Source of the DNA: Clostridiales bacterium
GTDB lineage: Bacteria > Bacillota > Clostridia > Christensenellales > Borkfalkiaceae
Reading direction: 5' to 3'
DNA length: 5,692 nt
Assembly: GCA_003503945.1 (NCBI GenBank)
Contig: DOCD01000033.1
Coordinates: forward strand, 1-5,692
Below are positions 1 to 5,692 of the stretch, piece by piece (positions within the stretch are counted from its first letter, which is position 1; every line of letters begins with the position of its first letter). The notes beneath the pieces were generated by a model. That model saw nothing but the letters and a program-made list of their open reading frames with translations. It made no database searches and was not told where the DNA came from. The translations under genes were made by a program, and so were the position numbers.

Positions 1-109
1 CGTAAAGCAGATGGCGGACGGGGTGTGCGCGTATCTCGACGAGCTGTTCGGCGAGGATAAACTGCCTTTATGTAAGGAAGCGATAAGGCTTATAGAACAG
101 AATATTTAG
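1..109 (+). CDS. C-terminal fragment of an unidentified protein (5' end outside window)
   Basis: An open frame enters from the left edge (first full codon at position 2) and stops at TAG 107-109, giving 35 residues that begin VKQMADGVCAYLDELFGEDK and end in LIEQNI. The codon style (GCG, GAC, CTC, ATA) matches the genes downstream, and the heptad-like pattern of leucines and isoleucines suggests an alpha-helical C-terminus. I do not recognise the family. The segment ADGVCAYLDELF loosely resembles the last helix of Amidase_3-type N-acetylmuramoyl-L-alanine amidases, which would suit a cell-surface neighbourhood, but this is a weak impression from very little sequence. No terminator-like hairpin follows, so read-through into the next gene is possible. 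Confidence 0.6.
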   Translation, partial: VKQMADGVCAYLDELFGEDKLPLCKEAIRLIEQNI

Positions 110-146
110 AAATAATTTAAAGTTCGGCAATTACAGATTAAGACAT

Positions 147-153
147 AGGAGAG
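147..153 (+). promoter_or_regulatory. Ribosome binding site for the first repeat-protein gene
   Basis: AGGAGAG lies six bases (counted from the AGGAG core) upstream of ATG 158-160 and is a near-perfect Shine-Dalgarno match. It fixes ATG 158 as the start of the first long gene. The rest of the 110-157 leader is AT-rich and shows no hairpin and no convincing -35/-10 pair. Confidence 0.85.
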
Positions 154-157
154 AGAA

Positions 158-265
158 ATGGCAAAATTCAAAACTGCGATATTAATACTCGGTTTGCTTG
201 CGGCGTGCATGGCGGCGTCGCTTGCCACTTTGCTTGCCCTCTCTTTGTCGGGGGCAATCAAAGCC
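158..265 (+). other. N-terminal export signal or membrane anchor of the first protein
   Basis: Residues 1-36: two lysines in the first five residues, then about 28 largely hydrophobic residues (Ala/Leu/Ile-rich), then the polar AEPSP. Three readings are possible: an uncleaved signal anchor, a signal peptidase I substrate cut after AIKA, or a lipoprotein signal with L-A-A-C at 14-17. The hydrophobic run continues well past Cys17, which argues against the lipoprotein reading but does not exclude it. Confidence 0.75.
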
Positions 266-3112
266 GAGCCGTCGCCGCTTGTATTCACCGTAAACGACGA
301 AACCAAAACCTTCGACGGCGAACCGCTCACCCCTCAAAACTACACTTTGGGCGGCGAGCTTTTCAAGGGGCACTCGCTTAAAGTGGATTTCACGGGCTCG
401 CAGACCTTTGTCGGCGAAAGCGAAAGCGGAATGAACGTTAAGGTAGTAGACGAAAAGGGTTACGACGTAACCGAGGAATACGCGGTAAAGGTTATCGGCG
501 GCAAGCTTAAAGTGGAAAAGAGCCCCGTGCTTATCTATCTCAACGCGGGCGAAGCCGTGTACAGCGGCGAAAAGTACGTGTTCGACGACTATACCGTGGT
601 TTCCGGCACGCTTGCCGAGGGGCACCGCCCCGCGCTCGGCGTACCCGACGCGGGACTTATAAACGCGGGCGAAGTGCTTTCCTCTCAGGCGGCGGCACCT
701 GCAATTTACGACGGCTCGGGGCGCAACGTATCCGAAAATTACGAAATACTGTTTTCTATGGGCGAGGTTAAAGTCGTCGCCCGACCGCTTGCGGTGCGGC
801 CCGTAGGCGGCGAAAAGGTTTACGACGGAAAGCCGCTCGTATGCGACAGGTACGAAATCACGTCGGGCTCGCTCGCGGAGGGGCACTATATGAAGGTCGA
901 CTTCGTGCCCGTGGACGGCGAGTATGCCGCGCAGACCTTTGTAGGCGAAACGAAGGTGGCCGCCGACGTGAGGGTATTCGACGCGAACGGTAAAGACGTC
1001 ACCCGCAACTATGCCATAAACAGCGAGGAGTACGCGACCCTGCGCGTCACCCCGCGCGACCTCGTGCTTACGGCAAAGAGCCGCACGGCGGAGTTCGACG
1101 GCGAAATTCATTCTTTCGCGGACGATGATGCGCCTTACTCTGCGGTCGGGCTCGTGAACGGCGAAAGCGTTACGGTTACCTACGGCGGGCAGATTAAGCG
1201 CGTCGGCGAGGTCGACAACATAATAACAGATTACGCGCTTTCGGGCGGCAACGACAACTATAACGTGACCCTGGTTTCGGGCACTATCCGCGTAACTCCC
1301 GCTAACCTTACACTAAGGCTTGCTTCCGTTACCAAGACGTACGGCGAAAGCTTAGACGACTATAAGTCGCTTTTTAAATTCGAGCCCGAGCTCCCCGTGG
1401 GCATGACGTTTGTTTCGGATATAGCGCAAAGCGTAAATTCGTTCGACGCGGTCGGCTCGTCTACGTATACTATAACAGATTACGGCGTGTCGGACGAAGA
1501 GGGCAACGATATAACCGACAACTTCATAATAAACGTAATAGCGGGCAAAATCACCGTAACCCCGCGCACGGCGGAAGTTAGGGTTGCGGCGGACGGAACG
1601 TACGCAAAAACGTACGACGGAAAGCCGTTTGCCTTCGGCGAGGGGGACGTGTTTGCGCAAGGCTTGCTCGACGGGCATAAAATAAGCTCGGTCGTCTGCA
1701 ACGAAGTAATAAACGCGACGAGCACCCCGACAAGGTGCGCGATTACCTCCGTGACCGTGCTCGATAACGGCGGCGCGGACGTTACGGGCAATTATTCGCT
1801 CGGGTACGACTCCGCGTTTGCGGACGTCGCCGTTACGGCGCGCAAGCTTACCGTAAGCACGGTCGGCGCGGAAAAGGTTTACGACGGCGCGCCCCTTTCG
1901 GGCGGAAGCGTTATCGCCCTCGGGCTTATCGCGGGCGACTATATCTTACAGACCTCGGAAGCGAAACTGACCGACGCGGACAGCGTCGAAAACAAGCCCG
2001 CGTATGAAATTTTAAACGCGGACGGCGGGGCGTGCGCGGATAACTACGAGGTAACGGAAAGCTTCGGCACACTGACCGTGCACCCGAAAAACGTAAACGT
2101 GACGGTAAAGGGGCTTAAAAAGGTTTACGGCGAAGCGGTGAGCGCGGAGGAGCTTAAAGGGCTCATATCGGGCTGCGAGGGCGACGTGACTGTCGATAAA
2201 TTCGTGTTTGACGATTTTAACGGACGTAATGCGGGCACTTACGTGTTGGAGCCCGTATACGACGGCGAAAGTAAAAATTACAAAGTAGCGATAGCGTCGG
2301 GGCTGCTCGTCGTGGAAAAGAAAAAAATATCCGTAGATATTTCGGGCGGCGAAAAGTACTACGACGGAAAGGGTATAACTGCGGACGATATAGAATTCAC
2401 CTGTGAGGAAGCGGCGCTGACCCTTATCGACAGCAATATTATAGGGGTAAAGGACGCGGGCACGTACCGCGTTACGGCAAGCTTTGCGGTGGCGGACGGC
2501 GACGGGGCGAACTACGAAATATCCGTTACGGGCGGAACTTACACTATAAATAAAAAAGAGATTACGCTTACATACGGCGGCAAAACTACCAAGGTTTACG
2601 ACGGGTTGCCGTTTATCCCAGAGTTCGATAAAATATCGACGGGCTTTACGGGCTTGTGCGTGACCGCCGCGGAGTATAACAAAATAATACGAGTGGCGCA
2701 AAACGGCGACCTCAAAATCAGCAACCCTCGGTTTGCGTTGAACGGCGAGCCCGTATCCTCCGAGAATTTCAGTGTTGATATTGCAAAGACAATAGTGACT
2801 GTCAAGCCTAAAACGATAAAACTTGCAGCGCCTACGATAACGGTTAACAGAGGCGAAGACGATAATGCGACTTTGCAAAAAATAGAAGATATAATTACAT
2901 ATATCAGTCCGATATCGACCGAAACGCCTTTAATTCAAGGGGATAATATTAACGACCGTTTTATAATGGTCAGCAGTGTTGAAAATGATACATTTATCGT
3001 TGAAATAGTAGAGCAAAATGGCGGGACGATTTTAAATGCAAACGGTGACGACGTTACGGATTGTTACGTTTTCCCGTCTACTTACTTATCAATTCCGGTG
3101 ACAGTAATTTAA
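158..3112 (+). CDS. Exported/membrane-anchored protein of tandem MBG/YDG repeats (984 aa)
   Basis: This is a long extracytoplasmic repeat protein, probably a surface stalk or adhesin-like structural protein; no enzyme motif is seen. Residues 1-36 form an N-terminal targeting segment: short basic MAKFK, then a hydrophobic stretch at about 6-34. A signal peptidase I site after AIKA (33-36) is possible, and a lipobox-like LAAC ends at Cys17. Residues 41-883 hold ten beta-rich modules, each opening with a motif such as VYDGKPL (221-227) or VYDGAPL (574-580) and closing with a strand such as FGTLTVHP (636-643). GH pairs occur at 71, 155, 242 and 506. Residues 884-984 look like a decayed eleventh module. 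There is no LPXTG motif or C-terminal membrane segment, so any anchoring must be N-terminal or non-covalent. The start is set by AGGAGAG at 147-153. A gene of the same architecture starts 31 bases after the stop. The family call is from motif recognition; the ligand is unknown. Confidence 0.9.
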   Translation: MAKFKTAILILGLLAACMAASLATLLALSLSGAIKAEPSPLVFTVNDETKTFDGEPLTPQNYTLGGELFKGHSLKVDFTGSQTFVGESESGMNVKVVDEKGYDVTEEYAVKVIGGKLKVEKSPVLIYLNAGEAVYSGEKYVFDDYTVVSGTLAEGHRPALGVPDAGLINAGEVLSSQAAAPAIYDGSGRNVSENYEILFSMGEVKVVARPLAVRPVGGEKVYDGKPLVCDRYEITSGSLAEGHYMKVDFVPVDGEYAAQTFVGETKVAADVRVFDANGKDVTRNYAINSEEYATLRVTPRDLVLTAKSRTAEFDGEIHSFADDDAPYSAVGLVNGESVTVTYGGQIKRVGEVDNIITDYALSGGNDNYNVTLVSGTIRVTPANLTLRLASVTKTYGESLDDYKSLFKFEPELPVGMTFVSDIAQSVNSFDAVGSSTYTITDYGVSDEEGNDITDNFIINVIAGKITVTPRTAEVRVAADGTYAKTYDGKPFAFGEGDVFAQGLLDGHKISSVVCNEVINATSTPTRCAITSVTVLDNGGADVTGNYSLGYDSAFADVAVTARKLTVSTVGAEKVYDGAPLSGGSVIALGLIAGDYILQTSEAKLTDADSVENKPAYEILNADGGACADNYEVTESFGTLTVHPKNVNVTVKGLKKVYGEAVSAEELKGLISGCEGDVTVDKFVFDDFNGRNAGTYVLEPVYDGESKNYKVAIASGLLVVEKKKISVDISGGEKYYDGKGITADDIEFTCEEAALTLIDSNIIGVKDAGTYRVTASFAVADGDGANYEISVTGGTYTINKKEITLTYGGKTTKVYDGLPFIPEFDKISTGFTGLCVTAAEYNKIIRVAQNGDLKISNPRFALNGEPVSSENFSVDIAKTIVTVKPKTIKLAAPTITVNRGEDDNATLQKIEDIITYISPISTETPLIQGDNINDRFIMVSSVENDTFIVEIVEQNGGTILNANGDDVTDCYVFPSTYLSIPVTVI
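278..2806 (+). repeat. Protein-level tandem array of ten MBG/YDG modules (first protein)
   Basis: Approximate units by residue, with opening motif: 1, 41-120 (TFDGEPL); 2, 121-208 (VYSGEKY); 3, 209-300 (VYDGKPL); 4, 301-381 (EFDGEIH); 5, 382-470 (KTYGES); 6, 471-561 (KTYDGKPF); 7, 562-643 (VYDGAPL); 8, 644-720 (KVYGEA); 9, 721-799 (YYDGKG); 10, 800-883 (VYDGLPF). Units 5 and 8 carry Y-G-[ED] rather than Y-D-G and so resemble the 'YGX type' of MBG domain; the others resemble the YDG type. A DVTxNY-like strand is visible in units 1, 3, 5 (DITDNF) and 6. Units are diverged in DNA, so this is an old array at protein level, not a simple DNA tandem repeat. Confidence 0.85.
1868..1887 (+). repeat. 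20-base identical segment, copy in first gene
   Basis: GCGGAAAAGGTTTACGACGG encodes AEKVYDG at the opening of module 7. The same 20 bases occur three times in the second gene (4383-4402, 4632-4651, 4884-4903). The last 17 bases also occur at 812-828, in module 3. Confidence 0.9.
2807..3109 (+). other. Degenerate eleventh module at the C-terminus of the first protein
   Basis: Residues 884-984. VNRG (896-899) lies where VYDG would be expected, DDVTDCY (964-970) matches the DVTxNY strand, and the final LSIPVTVI sits where the closing GTLxVTP strand belongs. The module thus keeps the outline of the family but has lost the aromatic-Asp-Gly motif and the closing GTL. A different capping domain that only looks similar is the alternative. 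Confidence 0.5.
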
Positions 3113-3124
3113 TTGAGTAAAATC

Positions 3125-3135
3125 AGGGCAGAGAG
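3125..3135 (+). promoter_or_regulatory. Probable ribosome binding site for the second repeat-protein gene
   Basis: AGGGCAGAGAG ends eight bases before ATG 3144-3146. It is weaker than the site of the first gene. An in-frame TGA at 3114-3116 with no other start codon between limits the start to this ATG or the GTG directly after it. The 31-base gap shows no hairpin terminator, consistent with co-transcription. Confidence 0.6.
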
Positions 3136-3143
3136 TTTTTTAT

Positions 3144-5692
3144 ATGGTATCTTACGATATTTATAAAAACAGAATACGCAAAATTGCCGCGGTAAAGAAC
3201 TTTATCGTAAAGTTCCGCATACTCATTATTTCGGTAATTTGTCTTATCCTCGCCGCCGTGACCGCGCTGCTTGTAATGAAGGGCATCGTGGTCGACGGGG
3301 CGTCTTTGCCCGCGCAGATAATCTACGGCGATTCGTACGAGCCCGAGGGCGGCAAAGCGCTTTTGAGCGGCGTCAGGTTCGAGTACGCCCATAAATCGCC
3401 GCGCGGCGAAGCTAAGTCCGCGGCAAAGTCAGCCGTTTCGGACGGCGACGGGCTCGTCTGGTCGGATACAAAGCCCGACAAAGCGGGCGTATACTATATC
3501 CGCACGGTTACGGAGAAGGCGTTCGGGATAATCGGCTACGGCTCGCCCGTAGAGTTCGAAATCAAGCCGAAAACAGTCGAGTTTTTAATCCTCGACGAAG
3601 CCGTCGTTTACGGTACGAACCCCGACGAATATGCTTTCGAACTCGTCGGCGGCGATAAGCTTATCGTGAGCGGGCTTAAATACGATTTTTCGGGCTTCGA
3701 AGCGGATATAGTGGGCGTGTGTGCCAACGCGGACAGCGTAAAGGTAATCGATTCGGAGGACAACGACGTAACGTATTGTTACGATATAGTCACGCCGGAA
3801 AAGCAAATAAAGCTTGTCGAGCGCGAAATCACCGTAACCCCCGTAAGCGCGGAGTTTATTTACGGCGGCGCGCCCGTCGGCTACGTTTCCGCCGTTACCG
3901 AAAGCACCCTTTCCATGCTCGGCGAGGGCGACAGAATAAGCGTCGAAACCGAAATCGTTACTGCGGATAATACTCCAATCGACGGCAACCCCGTGCTTGC
4001 GGGCAGCTACAAAATAAGGGTTAAATCGGTAGGCATATTCAAGGGCGAAACCGACGTGACGGAGCGTTACGGCATTAAGACGGAGGAGGGTTCGCTCGTA
4101 ATCGGGCGCAGACCCGTAAAGATTGCGACCGACACCGCCTCGCGCGAGTATAACGGCAAGCCGTTCGTATCGAGCGGGTTCGAGGCGGAAGGGCTTGTCG
4201 ACGGGCATACCGCAAGCATAGCTTCGGGCGAGGTCGCCATAACTAAGGCGGGCAGCATATTAAACGAATACGAATTCACCGTATCCGACGGCGAAGCCGA
4301 CGTTACCGAAAACTACGATATAACCTACGACTACGGCACGCTGACAGTAATACCCAGAAGGGTTACGCTTAATACGGCTTCCGCGGAAAAGGTTTACGAC
4401 GGACGGCGGCTTTTAAAAGACGACGGCTACGAGTTTGACGGGCTTGCCGAAGGCGATACCGAAAAGCTGATATTTGCCGCGGATATAATAAACGCAGGTA
4501 AATCCCCTAACGTGCTCACGTTTATTATACTCGACGGGTCGGACGAGGACGTCACGGCAAGCTACTCTATAAACAGCGTGTTCGGCACGCTCGAAGTGAC
4601 TCCCCGCCCGCTTACCGTAAACACGGGCAGCGCGGAAAAGGTTTACGACGGCGTACCCCTTACGGGCGTTCAGGCGGACGCTTCTTTCGACGAACTTGTC
4701 GGCGGCCACTATTGCGCGCCGTATTCGGTTGCCGAAATTCTCGAAACGGGCGATAAGGAAAATATTACCCTTTACGAAGTTTTCTCGGCGGAGGGCGAAA
4801 ACGTAACTTCAAATTACGAGCTCGCTTACACATACGGTACGCTTAAAATAACCAAAAGACAGCTTGCTATAATTACGGGTTCGGCGGAAAAGGTTTACGA
4901 CGGAGCTCCGCTGTACGGCTCGGAAGCTTTTGACGGGCTTATATTCGAGGGTTTGGCGGACGGCGAACGCGGAGTTGCCGCCAAGCTTTCCGAGCTGACG
5001 AACGTCGGCGTAACGGAAAATAAAACCGAATACGCGATTTTTTCGGGCGACAGGGAAACGACGGAAAATTACGATATAAGCTATGATTTTTCGGGCACTC
5101 TGAAAATTATTCCCCGCGCCGTCGAAATCGTTACGGCTACCGCGAGCCGCGAATACGACGGAACGCCCTTCGTCTGCACCGACGCGGAGGCGGATAACCT
5201 TGTTTCTGGGCATACGCTTGTTGTTGACATAAGCAAAAATACAGCTTCCGTAACCGAGGTTACGGAGGGCGAAACGCAAAACGCCGTTTATTATATTATA
5301 GCAGACGGCGCGGGCAACCCCGTGACCGATAACTATACCGTAACTTACAGCTTCGGCACGCTTATGATAACCCCGAGAGAAATCACGGTAACCACGGCAA
5401 CCGACGAATGGACTTACGACGGGCAAATACATTTCAATAATATTGTTGCCGACGTAACCCGTCTTGTGCTAAATCATAAAGTCGTGGTGGACGAATATGC
5501 GGAAATCACTGACGTTGACACGGTAAAAAATGAATTTGTTTGCCGCGTTATCGACCCCGACGACGCGGAGCATATCGTAAACGATAATTATACGATAGAG
5601 TATATTCGCGGCACGCTTACCGTAACCCCGCGCGAAATTACGGTTACAACGGCGACCGACAGTTGGGTATACAACGGCGAAGCGCATTACAA
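3144..5692 (+). CDS. Membrane-anchored MBG/YDG tandem-repeat protein, 3' end outside window (849 codons seen)
   Basis: The frame reads without a stop from ATG 3144 to the window edge. Residues 1-24 are basic and probably cytoplasmic (KNR, RKIAAVK, KFR), 25-46 are a strong membrane segment (LIISVICLILAAVTALLVM) with no obvious cleavage site, and everything after is predicted outside the cell. Residues 47-142 form an Ig-like cap (IIYGDSYEP, then WSDTKPDKAGVYYIR). Modules follow at about 143-227, 228-323, 324-405, 406-488, 489-572, 573-658, 659-745, 746-830 and 831 onward (cut). The first two are YGX-like (VVYGTNPDEY, FIYGGAPVGY); the later ones carry Y-[DN]-G. GH pairs lie at 354, 521 and 689. 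Six scattered cysteines are present, one of them in the membrane segment. The likely role is a long extracellular stalk or adhesin-like protein, paired with the preceding gene. Whether it ends in a sorting signal, binding domain or enzyme cannot be seen here. Confidence 0.9.
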   Translation, partial: MVSYDIYKNRIRKIAAVKNFIVKFRILIISVICLILAAVTALLVMKGIVVDGASLPAQIIYGDSYEPEGGKALLSGVRFEYAHKSPRGEAKSAAKSAVSDGDGLVWSDTKPDKAGVYYIRTVTEKAFGIIGYGSPVEFEIKPKTVEFLILDEAVVYGTNPDEYAFELVGGDKLIVSGLKYDFSGFEADIVGVCANADSVKVIDSEDNDVTYCYDIVTPEKQIKLVEREITVTPVSAEFIYGGAPVGYVSAVTESTLSMLGEGDRISVETEIVTADNTPIDGNPVLAGSYKIRVKSVGIFKGETDVTERYGIKTEEGSLVIGRRPVKIATDTASREYNGKPFVSSGFEAEGLVDGHTASIASGEVAITKAGSILNEYEFTVSDGEADVTENYDITYDYGTLTVIPRRVTLNTASAEKVYDGRRLLKDDGYEFDGLAEGDTEKLIFAADIINAGKSPNVLTFIILDGSDEDVTASYSINSVFGTLEVTPRPLTVNTGSAEKVYDGVPLTGVQADASFDELVGGHYCAPYSVAEILETGDKENITLYEVFSAEGENVTSNYELAYTYGTLKITKRQLAIITGSAEKVYDGAPLYGSEAFDGLIFEGLADGERGVAAKLSELTNVGVTENKTEYAIFSGDRETTENYDISYDFSGTLKIIPRAVEIVTATASREYDGTPFVCTDAEADNLVSGHTLVVDISKNTASVTEVTEGETQNAVYYIIADGAGNPVTDNYTVTYSFGTLMITPREITVTTATDEWTYDGQIHFNNIVADVTRLVLNHKVVVDEYAEITDVDTVKNEFVCRVIDPDDAEHIVNDNYTIEYIRGTLTVTPREITVTTATDSWVYNGEAHY
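3570..5692 (+). repeat. Protein-level tandem array of MBG/YDG modules (second protein), continuing past the edge
   Basis: Modules from residue 324 onward fall into subtypes by opening motif: SREYNGKPF (333-341), AEKVYDG (414-420, 497-503, 581-587), SREYDGTPF (668-676), then TATDEWTYDG (751-760) and TATDSWVYNG (836-845). The order is B-A-A-A-B-C-C. Spacing between the three AEKVYDG motifs is 83 and 84 residues. Closing strands are YGTLTVIPR, FGTLEVTPR, YGTLKITKR, SGTLKIIPR, FGTLMITPR and RGTLTVTPR, so the module boundary lies just after the final Arg. Confidence 0.85.
4383..4903 (+). repeat. Three copies of a 20-base identical segment in the second gene
   Basis: GCGGAAAAGGTTTACGACGG occurs at 4383-4402, 4632-4651 and 4884-4903, spaced 249 and 252 bases, at the opening of consecutive modules. 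Every copy uses the same codons for AEKVYD although synonymous choices are available, and the flanks diverge quickly. Confidence 0.9.

Larger units (their letters stand above)
2761..3180 (+). other. AT-rich segment covering the first gene's tail, the gap and the second gene's start
   Basis: Hand counting gives 134 G+C in 360 bases (37%) for 2761-3120, against 221 in 360 (61%) for 601-960 in the same gene; 3121-3180 is 30%. Codon choice changes with it: AAT, GAT, ATT and AGT replace the AAC, GAC, ATA and TCG usual elsewhere. The coding frame stays open to TAA 3110-3112. The second gene returns to GC-rich codons soon after its membrane segment begins. The cause could be a differently derived tail, relaxed constraint, or selection for weak RNA structure near the second start. 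Confidence 0.75.

Noticed and set aside
1..109. Calling the left-edge fragment an N-acetylmuramoyl-L-alanine amidase
   Set aside because: Only 35 residues are visible, with no catalytic residues; the resemblance is too weak to name.
67..130. Possible promoter (TATAGA near 91-96 and other AT-rich hexamers)
   Set aside because: No well-spaced -35/-10 pair is convincing; AT-rich DNA at a gene junction gives such hexamers by chance.
182..1111. Long open frame on the minus strand (309 codons) antisense to the first gene
   Set aside because: It lies wholly inside a well-supported gene, is rich in Arg, Val, His and Tyr as expected from reading GC-rich codons backwards, and has no module, motif or supporting ribosome binding site. 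The same applies to the minus-strand frames at 2012-2878, 3585-4208 and 4809-5432.
278..2806. CRISPR array or DNA satellite suggested by regular spacing of repeated words
   Set aside because: The spacing is about 240-280 bases, the frame stays open throughout, and only short codon-level words repeat; the periodicity comes from protein modules.
3113..3143. Possible terminator at the T-run (3136-3141) between the two long genes
   Set aside because: No GC-rich inverted repeat precedes the T-run, and it sits between the likely ribosome binding site and the start codon of the next gene.
3719..3970. 83-codon + strand frame inside the second gene
   Set aside because: Extremely Arg-rich low-complexity translation, fully overlapped by the continuous repeat-protein frame; an out-of-frame shadow.

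Overview
The window carries the end of one gene, one complete long gene and the first part of a third, all on the + strand. The strong purine-rich ribosome binding site (AGGAGAG), the GC-rich codon choice (GCG, TCG, GGC, GAC) alongside frequent ATA and TTA, and the exported proteins built from MBG/YDG-type modules fit a Bacillota lineage, perhaps an uncultured gut Clostridia relative. That placement is an inference from style; there is no marker gene here.

Layout: 1-109 is the last 35 codons of an unidentified gene. Positions 110-157 are a short leader with a clear ribosome binding site. Positions 158-3112 encode a 984-residue exported or membrane-anchored protein of ten recognisable MBG/YDG repeats plus a decayed eleventh. 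After a 31-base gap with a weaker ribosome binding site, a second repeat protein begins at 3144. It reads open to the window edge (849 codons seen, no stop), with an N-terminal membrane segment, an Ig-like cap region and at least nine modules of the same family.

The two long genes are paralogous in architecture: a short cytoplasmic N-terminus, one hydrophobic segment, then tandem beta-rich modules of about 80-90 residues. Most modules show a [VTY]-[YF]-[DSN]-G-x-P-[LF] motif near their start, often a GH pair in the middle, a DVTxNY-like strand, and a closing (Y/F)GTLxVTPR strand. They probably form rod-like extracellular stalks and, being 31 bases apart, are likely co-transcribed. What they bind cannot be told from the sequence.

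The most notable details are a 20-base identical segment shared by repeats within and between the two genes, a module-subtype order in the second gene suggesting past internal duplication, and an AT-rich, motif-poor tail on the first gene. I see no RNA gene, insertion sequence, CRISPR array, integrase or convincing terminator. Nothing here amounts to a clearly new biological system.
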